From NCBI GenBank assembly GCA_023301245.1, contig JALZUV010000282.1:1-24519 (forward strand): a stretch of 24,519 bases of DNA, given 5' to 3'. Below, one piece after another: positions 24,310 to 24,519 of this stretch; position 1 is the first letter of the stretch; each line of letters opens with the position of its first letter. The stretch is from Rickettsiales bacterium (GTDB taxonomy: Bacteria > Pseudomonadota > Alphaproteobacteria > Rickettsiales > JALZUV01). The translations under genes and the position numbers were made by a program. The notes under the pieces were generated by a model. That model did not search any database. It saw only the letters and a list, made by a program, of their open reading frames with translations, and had not been told where the DNA came from.

Positions 24310-24338
24310 TATATAGTGCAGGCTGAGCCCAAAAACAA
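24310..24338 (-). promoter_or_regulatory. Candidate promoter before the 89-residue gene
   Basis: The minus strand reads TTGTTT (24338-24333), 17 bases, then TATATA (24315-24310), 3 and 4 of 6 matches. The -10 ends 6 bases before the ATG at 24303, so transcription would begin at or next to the start codon and the mRNA would be nearly leaderless. This agrees with the lack of a Shine-Dalgarno sequence. Confidence 0.4.
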
Positions 24339-24357
24339 TGGCAATTTGACTCTCTAA

Positions 24358-24519
24358 TTACGCATTAAGCCATGCGCGTACTGCTAGCACCTGCTCGTTA
24401 TTCATTAAAGCGGGAGCGTGGCCACAGTTGGAAAATTGTAGCAGTGTGGCGCGTGGGTTACGCTCTATCATTTCTTCTGCCATTTCGTGACTAAGAAAAT
24501 CGGAAAACTCGCCGCGCAG
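24358..24519 (-). CDS. Alpha/beta hydrolase, C-terminal end only (partial)
   Basis: The minus strand is open from the window edge to TAA at 24360-24358, giving 53 residues. The text includes RGEFSDFLSHEMAEEMIER, then NPRATLLQFSNCGHAPALM and a final helix VLAVRAWLNA. This matches the last part of alpha/beta hydrolases: an (R)G-x-x-SD strand carrying the acid, a helix, and the catalytic His in GHAP. It was too short and open-ended to stand out as a complete frame. The rest of the gene, including the nucleophile, lies beyond the window. It is not closely similar to the hydrolase at 6544-7437. Confidence 0.8.
   Translation of the reverse strand: MRGEFSDFLSHEMAEEMIERNPRATLLQFSNCGHAPALMNNEQVLAVRAWLNA

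Overview
This window looks like a housekeeping stretch of an alphaproteobacterial chromosome of moderate G+C content. The evidence is gene order and family content: the end of pdxJ overlapping acpS, ssb divergent from uvrA, a dnaK-dnaJ pair, glpX beside gap-pgk, the folate-dependent tRNA methyltransferase TrmFO, a HisN-type inositol-monophosphatase family enzyme, RmuC and glutaryl-CoA dehydrogenase. I cannot place the organism below class. I see no CRISPR array, transposase, phage gene, toxin-antitoxin pair, restriction system, tRNA or rRNA. Genes are packed tightly and many overlap by 1 to 67 bases.

Layout, left to right. 1-2.2 kb: the pdxJ tail and acpS (+), then on the minus strand a membrane-anchored DUF192 protein, a second gene that resembles only the C-terminal half of DUF192, and ssb. 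2.2-5.2 kb: a compact divergent promoter region and uvrA. 5.2-6.5 kb: an unrecognised 407-residue alanine/lysine/glutamate-rich protein with an extended -10 promoter overlaid by a perfect 7+7 inverted repeat. 6.5-10.1 kb: rmuC followed by an alpha/beta hydrolase (minus, TAATG-coupled), divergent from glmU, which ends in a strong bidirectional terminator. 10.2-10.5 kb: a small orphan gene. 10.6-14 kb: dnaK and dnaJ with a candidate heat-shock/housekeeping promoter and an 11-bp hairpin between the two genes.

14-18 kb is a central-carbon block. Class II fructose-1,6-bisphosphatase (glpX) is divergent from gap and pgk; a single type IV prepilin-like gene overlaps the end of glpX. GapDH and Pgk plus GlpX can carry carbon between 3-phosphoglycerate and fructose-6-phosphate, and the GapDH lacks the acidic residue that normally binds NAD ribose, which fits a biosynthetic direction. 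18-20.1 kb: hisN and trmFO (minus, overlapping). 20.2-22.5 kb: a Nudix hydrolase overlapping a divergent thioredoxin-fold DUF255 protein (+). 22.6-24.5 kb: a 55-residue lipoprotein, glutaryl-CoA dehydrogenase preceded by a small Gln-rich orphan gene, and the C-terminal end of a second alpha/beta hydrolase.

I do not see a convincing new multi-gene system. The least explained items are the half-DUF192 gene, the solitary prepilin in the glpX unit, the 407-residue orphan with its promoter dyad, and the GapDH active-site and cofactor-loop variants.
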